Below, one piece after another: positions 1-5,820 of a stretch of DNA of 13,467 nucleotides; positions within the stretch are counted from its first letter, which is position 1, and the number at the start of each line of letters is the position of its first letter. The translations under genes were made by a program, and so were the position numbers. Under the pieces are notes generated by a model. The model saw nothing but the letters and a program-made list of their open reading frames with translations. It was not told the origin of the DNA and did not search any database. Source of the stretch: Methanomicrobiales archaeon (lineage in GTDB: Archaea; Halobacteriota; Methanomicrobia; Methanomicrobiales; Methanospirillaceae). Location of the stretch: positions 1 to 13,467 of the forward strand of contig JAAZNH010000188.1 of the NCBI GenBank assembly GCA_012798365.1. The letters are read 5' to 3'.

Positions 1-630
1 GACATGGGCTGGTACGTTGTCCATTGCAATGTTGAGGGTGCAACCGTCTTCTTCGATGCCCAGAACAAGGGGGAGATCTCGCAGGGTGCCGTTTATGTCC
101 CGGTTTATTCGACCGGTACCCCATACACGACACTGACGGTGAAAAAGGAGGGCTATTCAACCTACACGGCTGAACTCACCGATGTTCCTGCAAAAGGCCA
201 GACCATCGATCTCTATGCAACACTCAACGCGGTGCCCACAACGGTTGTCACCACCTCCCCGGCCCCTGTTGGCGGGGATATCGGGTGGTACAAAATCCAC
301 TGCAACGTGAACGGGGCCACGGTTTCCCTGAACAATGAAGAGAAAGGAAAGATCGCAGATGGCAGCCTCAGTGTACAAGTCTATGTGACCGGGACACCTT
401 ACCGGACGTTTGCGGTGTACAAGGAAGGATACGTGCCCTTTACCGGATCAATTGACCAGTACCCGAAGAAAGGAGAAACCGTTGATCTCTACGCAACGCT
501 CAATGCCCAGCCCGAGCCGGTGAAAACCACGGCAGTCCCGACAACAAAATCCCCGCTTGGTATGGAAGTCTCCCTCCTTGCCCTTGCAGCTGGCGTTGCC
601 GGTGCAATTCTTGCAGCCAGGAAGGATTAA
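1..630 (+). CDS. PEGA-like repeat surface protein with C-terminal membrane anchor (5' partial)
   Basis: The frame is open to the left edge, and the ATG at base 4 aligns with an internal Ile of the second repeat, so the true start lies outside the window. Residues numbered from that Met show two 75-residue repeats (about 2-76 and 94-168), each starting GWY, containing HCNV-x-GATV, TGTPY and KEGY, and ending DLYATLNA. By eye they are about 56% identical (42 of 75). A Pro/Thr-rich linker separates them and a second one follows. The end (about 187-208) is a hydrophobic helix closed by AARKD, a membrane anchor placing the repeats outside the cell. The GATV/KEGY pattern resembles PEGA domains of archaeal and bacterial surface proteins. 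It could also carry an archaeosortase-type tail, but I see no canonical PGF motif. The ligand or role is unknown. Confidence 0.8.
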   Translation, partial: DMGWYVVHCNVEGATVFFDAQNKGEISQGAVYVPVYSTGTPYTTLTVKKEGYSTYTAELTDVPAKGQTIDLYATLNAVPTTVVTTSPAPVGGDIGWYKIHCNVNGATVSLNNEEKGKIADGSLSVQVYVTGTPYRTFAVYKEGYVPFTGSIDQYPKKGETVDLYATLNAQPEPVKTTAVPTTKSPLGMEVSLLALAAGVAGAILAARKD

Positions 631-640
631 CCATTTCCCA

Positions 641-657
641 TTTTTTTTGGTTCTTTT
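641..657 (+). terminator. T-run terminator after the PEGA-like gene
   Basis: Eight consecutive T (641-648), then GG and TTCTTTT, begin 10 bases after the stop codon. Archaeal RNA polymerase terminates at such T-rich tracts without needing a hairpin. The rest of the convergent gap (658-755) holds a small dyad (CAATGA/TCATTG, 671-684) and no gene. Confidence 0.6.
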
Positions 658-755
658 GTGTATGTTTTCCCAATGAAATCATTGAATTGTGACTCATACG
701 CGGGTGCTTCAGATTTCCTTTTGTTTTTCCGATTGGTTTTTCTGTCCAAGCAGTG

Positions 756-1844
756 CTACTCTAGCGTCCTTCGGAATGTTGCGATTCCCAGTGCGATGGA
801 AGCCACGGTAAAGATGAGCAAAGCCGCAATGTCCATCCCGATCACTTCAAGCCCCTGCCCCCTCAGGATGATGCTCCTCAGTGCATCAACAGCATAATAT
901 TCCGGATTGATGACGGTAATCCACCGGAGCCAGTCCGGCATCCCGATCGTGGGGTAAAAGGCTCCGCTTGTCATGAACAGGATCAGGCTGAAAAACGCTG
1001 TAACCGACGAGTACTCCTGCTGGTTGGTAAACCGGGAGGCAATAGAAACCATCAGGCTTGTCACTCCCATACTGGTGATGAACAAGACGAGGAGGATAAG
1101 GAGAAAGTCCCGGGGGCCCTGGATGCTGATGCCCGTGATCAGGAGATCCATCAGGAATATTACAAGCCCGGCAAAAAACGCCCGGACGGTTCCACTGCCG
1201 ATCATACCCAGGATGATGCTTGACCTCTTGACCGGCGTGACAAGGTAACCCTCCACGATCCCCACCTCACGGTCCTTGATCAGGGCAATTCCCCCGCCAA
1301 ACATCGTGGTCATGAATATCGCCATGACAATAACGCCAACCCCGAAGAACTGAATATACTTGATGTCCCCGTAGATTTTATTGACCGCAATCGGGTTTCT
1401 TGCGCCCGCCTGCGCAAGGGCAGATCGCGTGCCGGCTTCAATGAGCGAGGGAGTGACGTAATCAGAACTGTCCACATAGACGCGTACGGCGCTGTCTGCT
1501 TCAATTGCTGAAGGAAAGACAATTACTCCTTTGATCTTTCCGGTACTCAGTTCATCTTTTGCCTTTTGCTCGCTGTTGTACACCGTAACATCAAAGGTGC
1601 GTCCGGAATCCCGCTGCGCAATCGTTTTAAGAGCATCCGTTCCGGCGACAAACAACGAAGGTGAGGTGATGTAGGGCTCGTCCTGGACAACCCCGATAGG
1701 GATATGCGTGATGGTCCCGCCCATTGCATTGCCGAAGATGACAAGGTACATGATGGGCATAAACAGGGTCATGAAGATGACAAGCGGGTTACTCATGAAT
1801 TTTTTAAAGTCCCGCGTGAATATGGCAAGGGCACCCCGGATCAT
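756..1844 (-). CDS. ABC-2 type transporter permease (DrrB-like)
   Basis: This 362-residue membrane subunit matches the ABC-2 permease layout. There is a short cytoplasmic N-terminus, TM1 at about 20-41, a long extracytoplasmic region at about 42-165, and then about five TM helices to the C-terminus. Family landmarks are visible: a KDREVG-x-VEGYLVTPV segment after the second hydrophobic stretch, an SGAFYP segment, and an NPEYYAVDALR segment near the end. Its ATG overlaps the stop of the ATPase gene (ATGA), so the two are translationally coupled and should form one exporter. The substrate cannot be read from sequence; relatives export drugs, antibiotics or lipids. The G8 run just before its start codon is unusual. 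No T-run lies immediately downstream on this strand. Confidence 0.9.
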   Translation of the reverse strand: MIRGALAIFTRDFKKFMSNPLVIFMTLFMPIMYLVIFGNAMGGTITHIPIGVVQDEPYITSPSLFVAGTDALKTIAQRDSGRTFDVTVYNSEQKAKDELSTGKIKGVIVFPSAIEADSAVRVYVDSSDYVTPSLIEAGTRSALAQAGARNPIAVNKIYGDIKYIQFFGVGVIVMAIFMTTMFGGGIALIKDREVGIVEGYLVTPVKRSSIILGMIGSGTVRAFFAGLVIFLMDLLITGISIQGPRDFLLILLVLFITSMGVTSLMVSIASRFTNQQEYSSVTAFFSLILFMTSGAFYPTIGMPDWLRWITVINPEYYAVDALRSIILRGQGLEVIGMDIAALLIFTVASIALGIATFRRTLE

Positions 1845-2905
1845 GGCCGCCCCCCCCGGCTCCCTGCAACCCCGTTGCCGGTACCTTCATTGCCAAGATC
1901 CTTGCCGGTCAGGTAAATGAACACGTCCTCCAGTGACGGGGGGCGGATCGAGATCGAGGTCATGGGAATCCCATGTCGGTCGAAAACCAGAACAATCTCC
2001 GAAAGCACCCTGCTGCCGTTCTCCGCGGAGATGATGAGCCGCTGGTCTTTGTATTCCACAGTATGGATAAGGCTGACAGCCTGGAGTTCCCTCAGCGCAT
2101 CGTCCGGCAGCGATTCAACACCGATCTCGATACGGTCACCGGCCGGAATACGTTTCCGGAGGTTTTCTGTGGTGTCAAGCGAGATGAGCCTCCCCTTATC
2201 CACAAATGCGATCCGGTTGCAGAGCCGTTCTGCCTCATCCATGTAATGGGTGGTCAGGATGATCGTGGTCCTCTCTTTGTTCAGGCTCGCAATCTGCTGC
2301 CAGACTTCCCGGCGTGCTTCCGGGTCAAGGCCGATCGTTGGCTCATCGAGAAACAGGATCAGGGGGTGGTGAATGAATGCCCGGACAATCTCCAGCTTCC
2401 TGCGCATGCCCCCCGAGAAGGTTGAGATGCGCATATTCGCCCGGTCTGAGAGGTCGGTCATCCGGAGCAGTTCGCGGATCCGCGTGTCCAGAAGCGAATC
2501 CGGCACATTCACGAGTTTCCCGTAAAATTCCAGGTTGTCATATGCAGTAAGTTCGGGATCGAGTGTGCTGTTCTGGGGGCATACCCCGATGATGCTGCGG
2601 ACCTCTTCAGGGCACTGGGTAACCTCGAAATTATTCAGGAATGCGGTTCCTTTGGTCGGGCGCAGCAGTGTTGTCAGGATCCGGATCAGCGTGCTCTTGC
2701 CGGCGCCGTTGGGGCCAAGGAGCCCGAATATTTCGCCACGGTTCACCTCGAAGGTGATGTCATCGACTGCTGTTACGGTCTTGTCATTGCTCCCGAAGGT
2801 TTTTGTGACGTGGTCAATGACAATGATACGGTCACCCGGGTCGGTCTGCAGGCCTCCGCGCTGCTGGCACACCGTCTCTGTCGTATCCGTAGCGGGAGCA
2901 ATCAT
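1841..2905 (-). CDS. ABC transporter ATP-binding protein (DrrA-like)
   Basis: This nucleotide-binding subunit powers the adjacent ABC-2 permease. From the ATG at 2905 it has 354 residues. Visible motifs are Walker A GPNGAGKST (about 64-72), a Q-loop CPQN (Q about 111), signature FSGGM (about 163-167), Walker B LILFLDEP with catalytic Glu about 188, and H-loop TTH (H about 220). The roughly 100-residue C-terminal extension is typical of DrrA-type exporters. I prefer ATG 2905 because GAGG lies 6 bases upstream. An in-frame GTG at 2917 overlaps the marR stop and would add four residues, but its only GGAG is directly adjacent. The gene is coupled upstream to marR and downstream, by ATGA, to the permease. 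The last codons contain a G8 run. Confidence 0.93.
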   Translation of the reverse strand: MIAPATDTTETVCQQRGGLQTDPGDRIIVIDHVTKTFGSNDKTVTAVDDITFEVNRGEIFGLLGPNGAGKSTLIRILTTLLRPTKGTAFLNNFEVTQCPEEVRSIIGVCPQNSTLDPELTAYDNLEFYGKLVNVPDSLLDTRIRELLRMTDLSDRANMRISTFSGGMRRKLEIVRAFIHHPLILFLDEPTIGLDPEARREVWQQIASLNKERTTIILTTHYMDEAERLCNRIAFVDKGRLISLDTTENLRKRIPAGDRIEIGVESLPDDALRELQAVSLIHTVEYKDQRLIISAENGSRVLSEIVLVFDRHGIPMTSISIRPPSLEDVFIYLTGKDLGNEGTGNGVAGSRGGRP

Positions 2906-2913
2906 TTTTCCCC

Positions 2914-3363
2914 TCACTCCAGTTTTGCAAAGATCCGCTGCAGTTCATTGAGCGATGCTGACAGTTGTTCAAGATCTGCATTGTCAAGGTCTGCAAGGAG
3001 GCGTTTTACATCTCCGCGGTAGATCCCAAACGCCTGCTGCAGGTGCTTCTTACCCTCCGGTGTGATCGATATCTTCTTTACCCGCCGGTCACGGGGATCC
3101 TGGTTCTGTTCAATCCATCCATGGTCCGTCATGCTGTCGGCAAGCGTTGTCATCGAGGGTTTTGAGATGTACATGTACCTGCCGATCTCTGACATGGAAA
3201 GCGGCCCGGACTTCATCAACAGGCCCAGCACCCGGTACTGCGCAATGGTAATGCCGGAGATTCCGGCACCGGCTTTCATAATGTGCCGGTGGTACAGGGG
3301 CATGAGGGCAAGCAGGCTGTCAGCGACCCTGTCCCGGATATCGGTTGTCCCCCATTTTGTCAT
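2914..3363 (-). CDS. MarR family transcriptional regulator
   Basis: A 149-residue winged helix-turn-helix protein of standard MarR length. The recognition-helix region (ISKPSMTTLADSM, about 68-80) follows a helix with SMSEIGRYMYIS. The wing has the family's DPRDRR signature (about 89-94) before a basic beta strand and TPEGKK. Flanking helices would form the dimer interface. It is the first gene of the exporter operon and its stop touches the ATPase start region, so it most likely represses its own operon and releases it on binding a small molecule, as is usual for MarR-exporter pairs. An AGGT lies 7 bases before the ATG. The divergent upstream region contains two palindromic operator candidates. 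The effector is unknown. Confidence 0.92.
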   Translation of the reverse strand: MTKWGTTDIRDRVADSLLALMPLYHRHIMKAGAGISGITIAQYRVLGLLMKSGPLSMSEIGRYMYISKPSMTTLADSMTDHGWIEQNQDPRDRRVKKISITPEGKKHLQQAFGIYRGDVKRLLADLDNADLEQLSASLNELQRIFAKLE

Positions 3364-3384
3364 GCAAATACCTGATGCGATAAT

Positions 3385-3419
3385 TAGTTCAGGAAATTAA
3401 TAGTTTTTTTGCAGAACTA
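3385..3419 (-). promoter_or_regulatory. marR operon promoter with TATA-overlapping inverted repeat
   Basis: On the minus strand an A+T-rich CTATTAATTT (about 3395-3404) lies about 30-40 bases before the marR ATG, a fitting place for an archaeal TATA box. It is enclosed by inverted hexamers TAGTTC (3385-3390) and GAACTA (3414-3419). A further minus-strand GTTC core lies at 3426-3429. A regulator bound here would block TBP/TFB, which suits MarR autorepression. Inferred only from position and symmetry. Confidence 0.4.
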
Positions 3420-3458
3420 TTTTCCGAACTCTTCAGAAAATGTTTCAATCGCTTCCAT

Positions 3459-3481
3459 AACGGGATTGTTACAAGCCCGTT
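3459..3481. promoter_or_regulatory. 23-bp near-perfect dyad, operator candidate
   Basis: Outer arms AACGGG (3459-3464) and CCCGTT (3476-3481) enclose a core TTGT-T-ACAA (3466-3474). Ten of eleven base pairs are symmetric around T3470. The core resembles the TTGnnnCAA-type sites bound by many MarR-family dimers. It sits between the divergent marR and DUF155-like genes, just upstream of the latter's possible TATA. A terminator reading (stem then TTTT) is less likely because no gene upstream on the + strand needs one. Confidence 0.45.
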
Positions 3482-3495
3482 TTTAGCCTGCAATG

Positions 3496-3512
3496 ATTTA
3501 TCAGGTTTATCG
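3496..3512 (+). promoter_or_regulatory. Possible TATA box for the DUF155-like gene
   Basis: ATTTATC (3496-3502) and GTTTATCG (3505-3512) are the only TATA-like elements upstream of the + strand gene. Either would put the transcript start near 3525-3540, leaving a short leader with AGGAG (3551-3555) 8 bases before the ATG. Weak evidence. Confidence 0.3.
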
Positions 3513-3563
3513 TTCTTCCTTATTCAGGAAAAAATTCCAATCTCAAATCCAGGAGATGTAACC

Positions 3564-4625
3564 ATGATAGCGCTCCGGTTTTACCGGATTTATGATATCG
3601 GGCGGGAGATCGATCTCGACTGGCTTGAAAAGGCCCTTGCCCAGAATTATTTCACCGCGAGGACGAGTTTTGTCCGGGTGAAACCCAAGTCGATTATGCT
3701 TGAGGACCCCCCGCTGATGATCCAGATGCATCCCATCCGGGTCGAGCGGGATGGCAGGAACTTTGAATTTTCCGTGCAGGCCCGGGTCTTTGATATCGGG
3801 GCAATCAGTTTTTGTTTTGTGTACGAGGACCCGGCTGCAGACCTTTCTGCTCTCGAGGAGGTAGCGTTCCTCTTTGCCGGCCAGGAAGGTCTTGCTGATT
3901 TTTACGTGCAGTATCTCAAGACCCTCGGGGAAATTGTCCGGCCGCATATCAAGAATTTTGCCATCAACCCGGATTTTTACGAAGATTACACGGTTTATGT
4001 AACTGACCGCCGGGATGATGCGATCGACCCGGTCCCCCTCCTGATGGGGGAAAAGGTAAATGTCTCATCCCAGATGCGGGACGAGATCATCAAGAATTCT
4101 CTCAGTTATACAACTGATGATCTCACGATCCTCTCGTGGGATTCAGCGCTTATCTGCAATCCCGAGAGCCCTACTGACCTGACCGATCTCATCGAGTTTG
4201 CCAACGTGCAGGTGCTGGAACTCCGGTATTATGACCAGGAACTGACCCGCGAGATGGAGAAGATGTACGATGAGATCGAGGATGCCGATCGTTTCTCTTC
4301 CTTCCGCAGGAGCCGGCAGTACCATGCGATCATGGCAAAACTCATGGAGACCTCGGCAGAGATTTCGGAGATCATCGAGAAAGTCGACAACCTGATCAAG
4401 GTCACCGAGGATGTGTATTATGCCCGGGTTTATGCAACGGCATTAAAAGTCCTCAGGAGTGGACAGTGGAGCGAGAGCGTGAGCCGGAAGATCGAGGTGA
4501 TCCAGGAAAATTACTCGATGCTTTCGGATGAAGTGCGGATCCAGCACTCCAATTTCCTTGAATGGATCATTATCATCCTGATCGCGATGGAATTTGTCTT
4601 TGCGATCTGGCAGGCTCTGAAATAA
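3564..4625 (+). CDS. RMD1/DUF155-like protein, C-terminal membrane anchor
   Basis: A 353-residue protein with the layout of the DUF155 (RMD1/Sif2) family. An alpha/beta N-terminal half (about 1-165) leads to the segment SWDSALI (about 191-197), then EFANVQVLELRYYD (about 211-224). A long helical, probably coiled-coil stretch (about 225-325) follows, and then HSNFLEWIIIILIAMEF (about 328-344), a TM helix near the very C-terminus. Family members are tail-anchored; yeast relatives act in mitochondria and sporulation, and the archaeal function is not known. AGGAG 8 bases before the ATG supports the start. It is followed 26 bases later by the YkgJ-type gene, so the two are probably cotranscribed. 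The family call is from memory of motifs. Confidence 0.65.
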   Translation: MIALRFYRIYDIGREIDLDWLEKALAQNYFTARTSFVRVKPKSIMLEDPPLMIQMHPIRVERDGRNFEFSVQARVFDIGAISFCFVYEDPAADLSALEEVAFLFAGQEGLADFYVQYLKTLGEIVRPHIKNFAINPDFYEDYTVYVTDRRDDAIDPVPLLMGEKVNVSSQMRDEIIKNSLSYTTDDLTILSWDSALICNPESPTDLTDLIEFANVQVLELRYYDQELTREMEKMYDEIEDADRFSSFRRSRQYHAIMAKLMETSAEISEIIEKVDNLIKVTEDVYYARVYATALKVLRSGQWSESVSRKIEVIQENYSMLSDEVRIQHSNFLEWIIIILIAMEFVFAIWQALK

Positions 4626-4651
4626 TCGGGCCAGAGCACCGGAGCAAACGG

Positions 4652-5134
4652 ATGGCGTTTGAATGTTTCCAGTGCGGGGAGTGCTGTAAAAAGCTCGGGC
4701 TTGTGCACTCGATCACTGCGGAATACGGGGAATTTCAATTTGTGGTCCATAATTGCCATACCGGTGAGGACACTCCGGTAACTGTCGATACGGACAAGCG
4801 GGCGCTTTTCCTGGACCGGAGTATATTTTCCGGGCTTCCCGATGCATGCCCGTTCTTCCGGCATATGCCGGGCAGTGACCTTGCATGGTGCACCGTCCAC
4901 CATACCCGGCCGGACCTGTGCCGGGACTATTCCTGCTGGCGCCTTCTCATCCTGAACCATCGCGGCAGGAGAGTGGGGAAGATCAAGTACATCCGTACCC
5001 TTGTTTCGGACGATGCGACTCTGAACCGGATCTGGGCTCAGTGCATCGAGCCGATCCAGGATTCGGACGACAAAACCTGGGAGGATGCGATGATCCGGAT
5101 CCTCTCGCGGGCCGGATACGCGGTGCGCCGGTAA
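4652..5134 (+). CDS. YkgJ-type cysteine cluster protein
   Basis: From ATG 4652 (GGAG 7 bases upstream) the product has 160 residues. A longer frame from 4562 would overlap the previous gene by 64 bases and add non-conserved sequence, so I reject it. The N-terminus FECFQCGECC places Cys at 5, 8, 11 and 12. The middle has ACPFF (Cys66), WC (Cys80) and RPDLCRDYSC (Cys90, Cys95). This is the YkgJ/UPF0153 pattern (CxxCGxCC, then CPF, C, RPxxCR), predicted to bind zinc or an iron-sulfur cluster; the biochemical role is unsettled. It probably shares a transcript with the DUF155-like gene. After the stop a short dyad (CGGGT/ACCCG, 5136-5149) may help end that transcript, but no T-run follows. Confidence 0.8.
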   Translation: MAFECFQCGECCKKLGLVHSITAEYGEFQFVVHNCHTGEDTPVTVDTDKRALFLDRSIFSGLPDACPFFRHMPGSDLAWCTVHHTRPDLCRDYSCWRLLILNHRGRRVGKIKYIRTLVSDDATLNRIWAQCIEPIQDSDDKTWEDAMIRILSRAGYAVRR

Positions 5135-5206
5135 TCGGGTAATAACCCGTTCATTCATTGCCTGAACTCCGGCCATCCATGCATTGAACCCGGACTATCT
5201 GGCCAA

Positions 5207-5212
5207 TTTATA
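5207..5212 (+). promoter_or_regulatory. TATA box and structured leader for the glutaredoxin-like gene
   Basis: TTTATA at 5207-5212 is one of the best TATA matches in the window and predicts a transcript start near 5235, giving a leader of about 80 bases. That leader can form two small perfect hairpins: GAGA/TCTC with a GAAA loop (5236-5247) and GGCA/TGCC (5255-5265). The interval 5135-5314 contains no convincing gene. Confidence 0.45.
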
Positions 5213-5314
5213 CCAGGCCCGGTTTCTTTCTTGTTGAGAGAAATCTCCCGCAGGGGCATTGTGCCAGACCTTGAGCGCAGGATACTTTGTTCGCGGGGGG
5301 CCGGAGGGATGGTT

Positions 5315-5593
5315 ATGGCTGAAGTGATCCTTTATTCTCAGGAAAAACACCCGCAGTGCGAAGTACTCAAAGGGGCTCTCCGTGAGCAGGGAGTCCCGTA
5401 CCAGGAGATCAACATCCGCACCCCCGAAGCCGTCAGCGAACTAAAACGGCACGGGTGCCTGGCGCTTGAGCCCCCGGTTATCGGTGTGAGGATGCAGGAC
5501 CGGTTTGCGAATGTTCTCACCAATGATGATCTCTTCTGGGATGGTAACCTGATCCGGGAAGCGGTTAGAGATCTTGTAACCGGGATCCGCTGA
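5315..5593 (+). CDS. Glutaredoxin-like (thioredoxin fold) protein with HxxC in place of CxxC
   Basis: A 92-residue protein of glutaredoxin size. It begins with a beta strand VILYS, then the active-site loop, a helix (CEVLKGALREQG), a strand (YQEINI), a PP-V segment at LEPPVIGV that matches the cis-proline before beta 3, and a C-terminal helix after DGNLI. The usual C-P-x-C is here H12-P13-Q14-C15, so the N-terminal, normally nucleophilic Cys is His while the second Cys remains. Ordinary dithiol chemistry is therefore not expected; it may bind a ligand or act through the single Cys. Start choice: GGAGG (5303-5307) is 7 bases from ATG 5315 but only 1 base from the in-frame ATG 5309. A longer TTG start at 5231 is unlikely. 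Confidence 0.7.
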   Translation: MAEVILYSQEKHPQCEVLKGALREQGVPYQEINIRTPEAVSELKRHGCLALEPPVIGVRMQDRFANVLTNDDLFWDGNLIREAVRDLVTGIR

Positions 5594-5642
5594 GAAGGAT
5601 TCCTTTGCGTGATTATCGATTCATCAATTCTGTGAAAAACAG

Positions 5643-5680
5643 GCCGGTCAGCAGCCTGAATTCCGGCATTATTGTTTTTT
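5643..5680 (+). terminator. Hairpin plus T6 terminator after the glutaredoxin-like gene
   Basis: GCCGG (5643-5647) can pair with CCGGC (5663-5667), and a T6 run follows at 5675-5680, about 80 bases past the stop. The T-run alone would suit archaeal termination. Confidence 0.45.
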
Positions 5681-5702
5681 GGGGTGAACCTGACAAGGGC
5701 CG

Positions 5703-5748
5703 GTGCCCCCCTTGCGGCATTGCCGGGCGTTGGGGGGAGAGTCCCCTC
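5703..5748 (+). other. G+C-rich region with two competing stem-loops
   Basis: Within the 227-base gap 5594-5820, a C6 run (5706-5711) can pair with a G6 run (5732-5737). The same G run can instead pair downstream with TCCCCTC (5742-5748) as a tight hairpin around GAG. I find no convincing gene in the gap: the frame open across it (5605-5793) lacks a start with a ribosome site and has no family features. The function of the structure is unknown. Confidence 0.35.
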
Positions 5749-5784
5749 ACCCGTATTTTCACTTTCTCCCCGCGCACTTCCGGC

Positions 5785-5790
5785 TTTATG
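5785..5790 (+). promoter_or_regulatory. TATA box for nreA-dinB, probably leaderless transcript
   Basis: TTTATG within CTTTATGTA lies about 33 bases before the nreA ATG, predicting a transcript start at about 5814-5820. No Shine-Dalgarno sequence precedes the ATG and an in-frame TAA lies directly before it, so a leaderless or nearly leaderless mRNA is likely. Confidence 0.4.
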
Positions 5791-5820
5791 TAGGTGAGTA
5801 CCTGATCATCTCCTCAGTAA

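Noticed and set aside
671..684. CAATGA/TCATTG dyad as an operator
   Set aside because: It lies between two convergent gene ends, where no promoter is expected; most likely incidental or part of a termination region.
5605..5793. Possible 62-residue CPPCG-containing protein, or decayed N-terminus of NreA, in the same frame as nreA
   Set aside because: It begins at TTG without a ribosome site, is separated from nreA by three in-frame stops, and overlaps G+C-rich hairpins; the resemblance to a zinc motif is a single CxxC.
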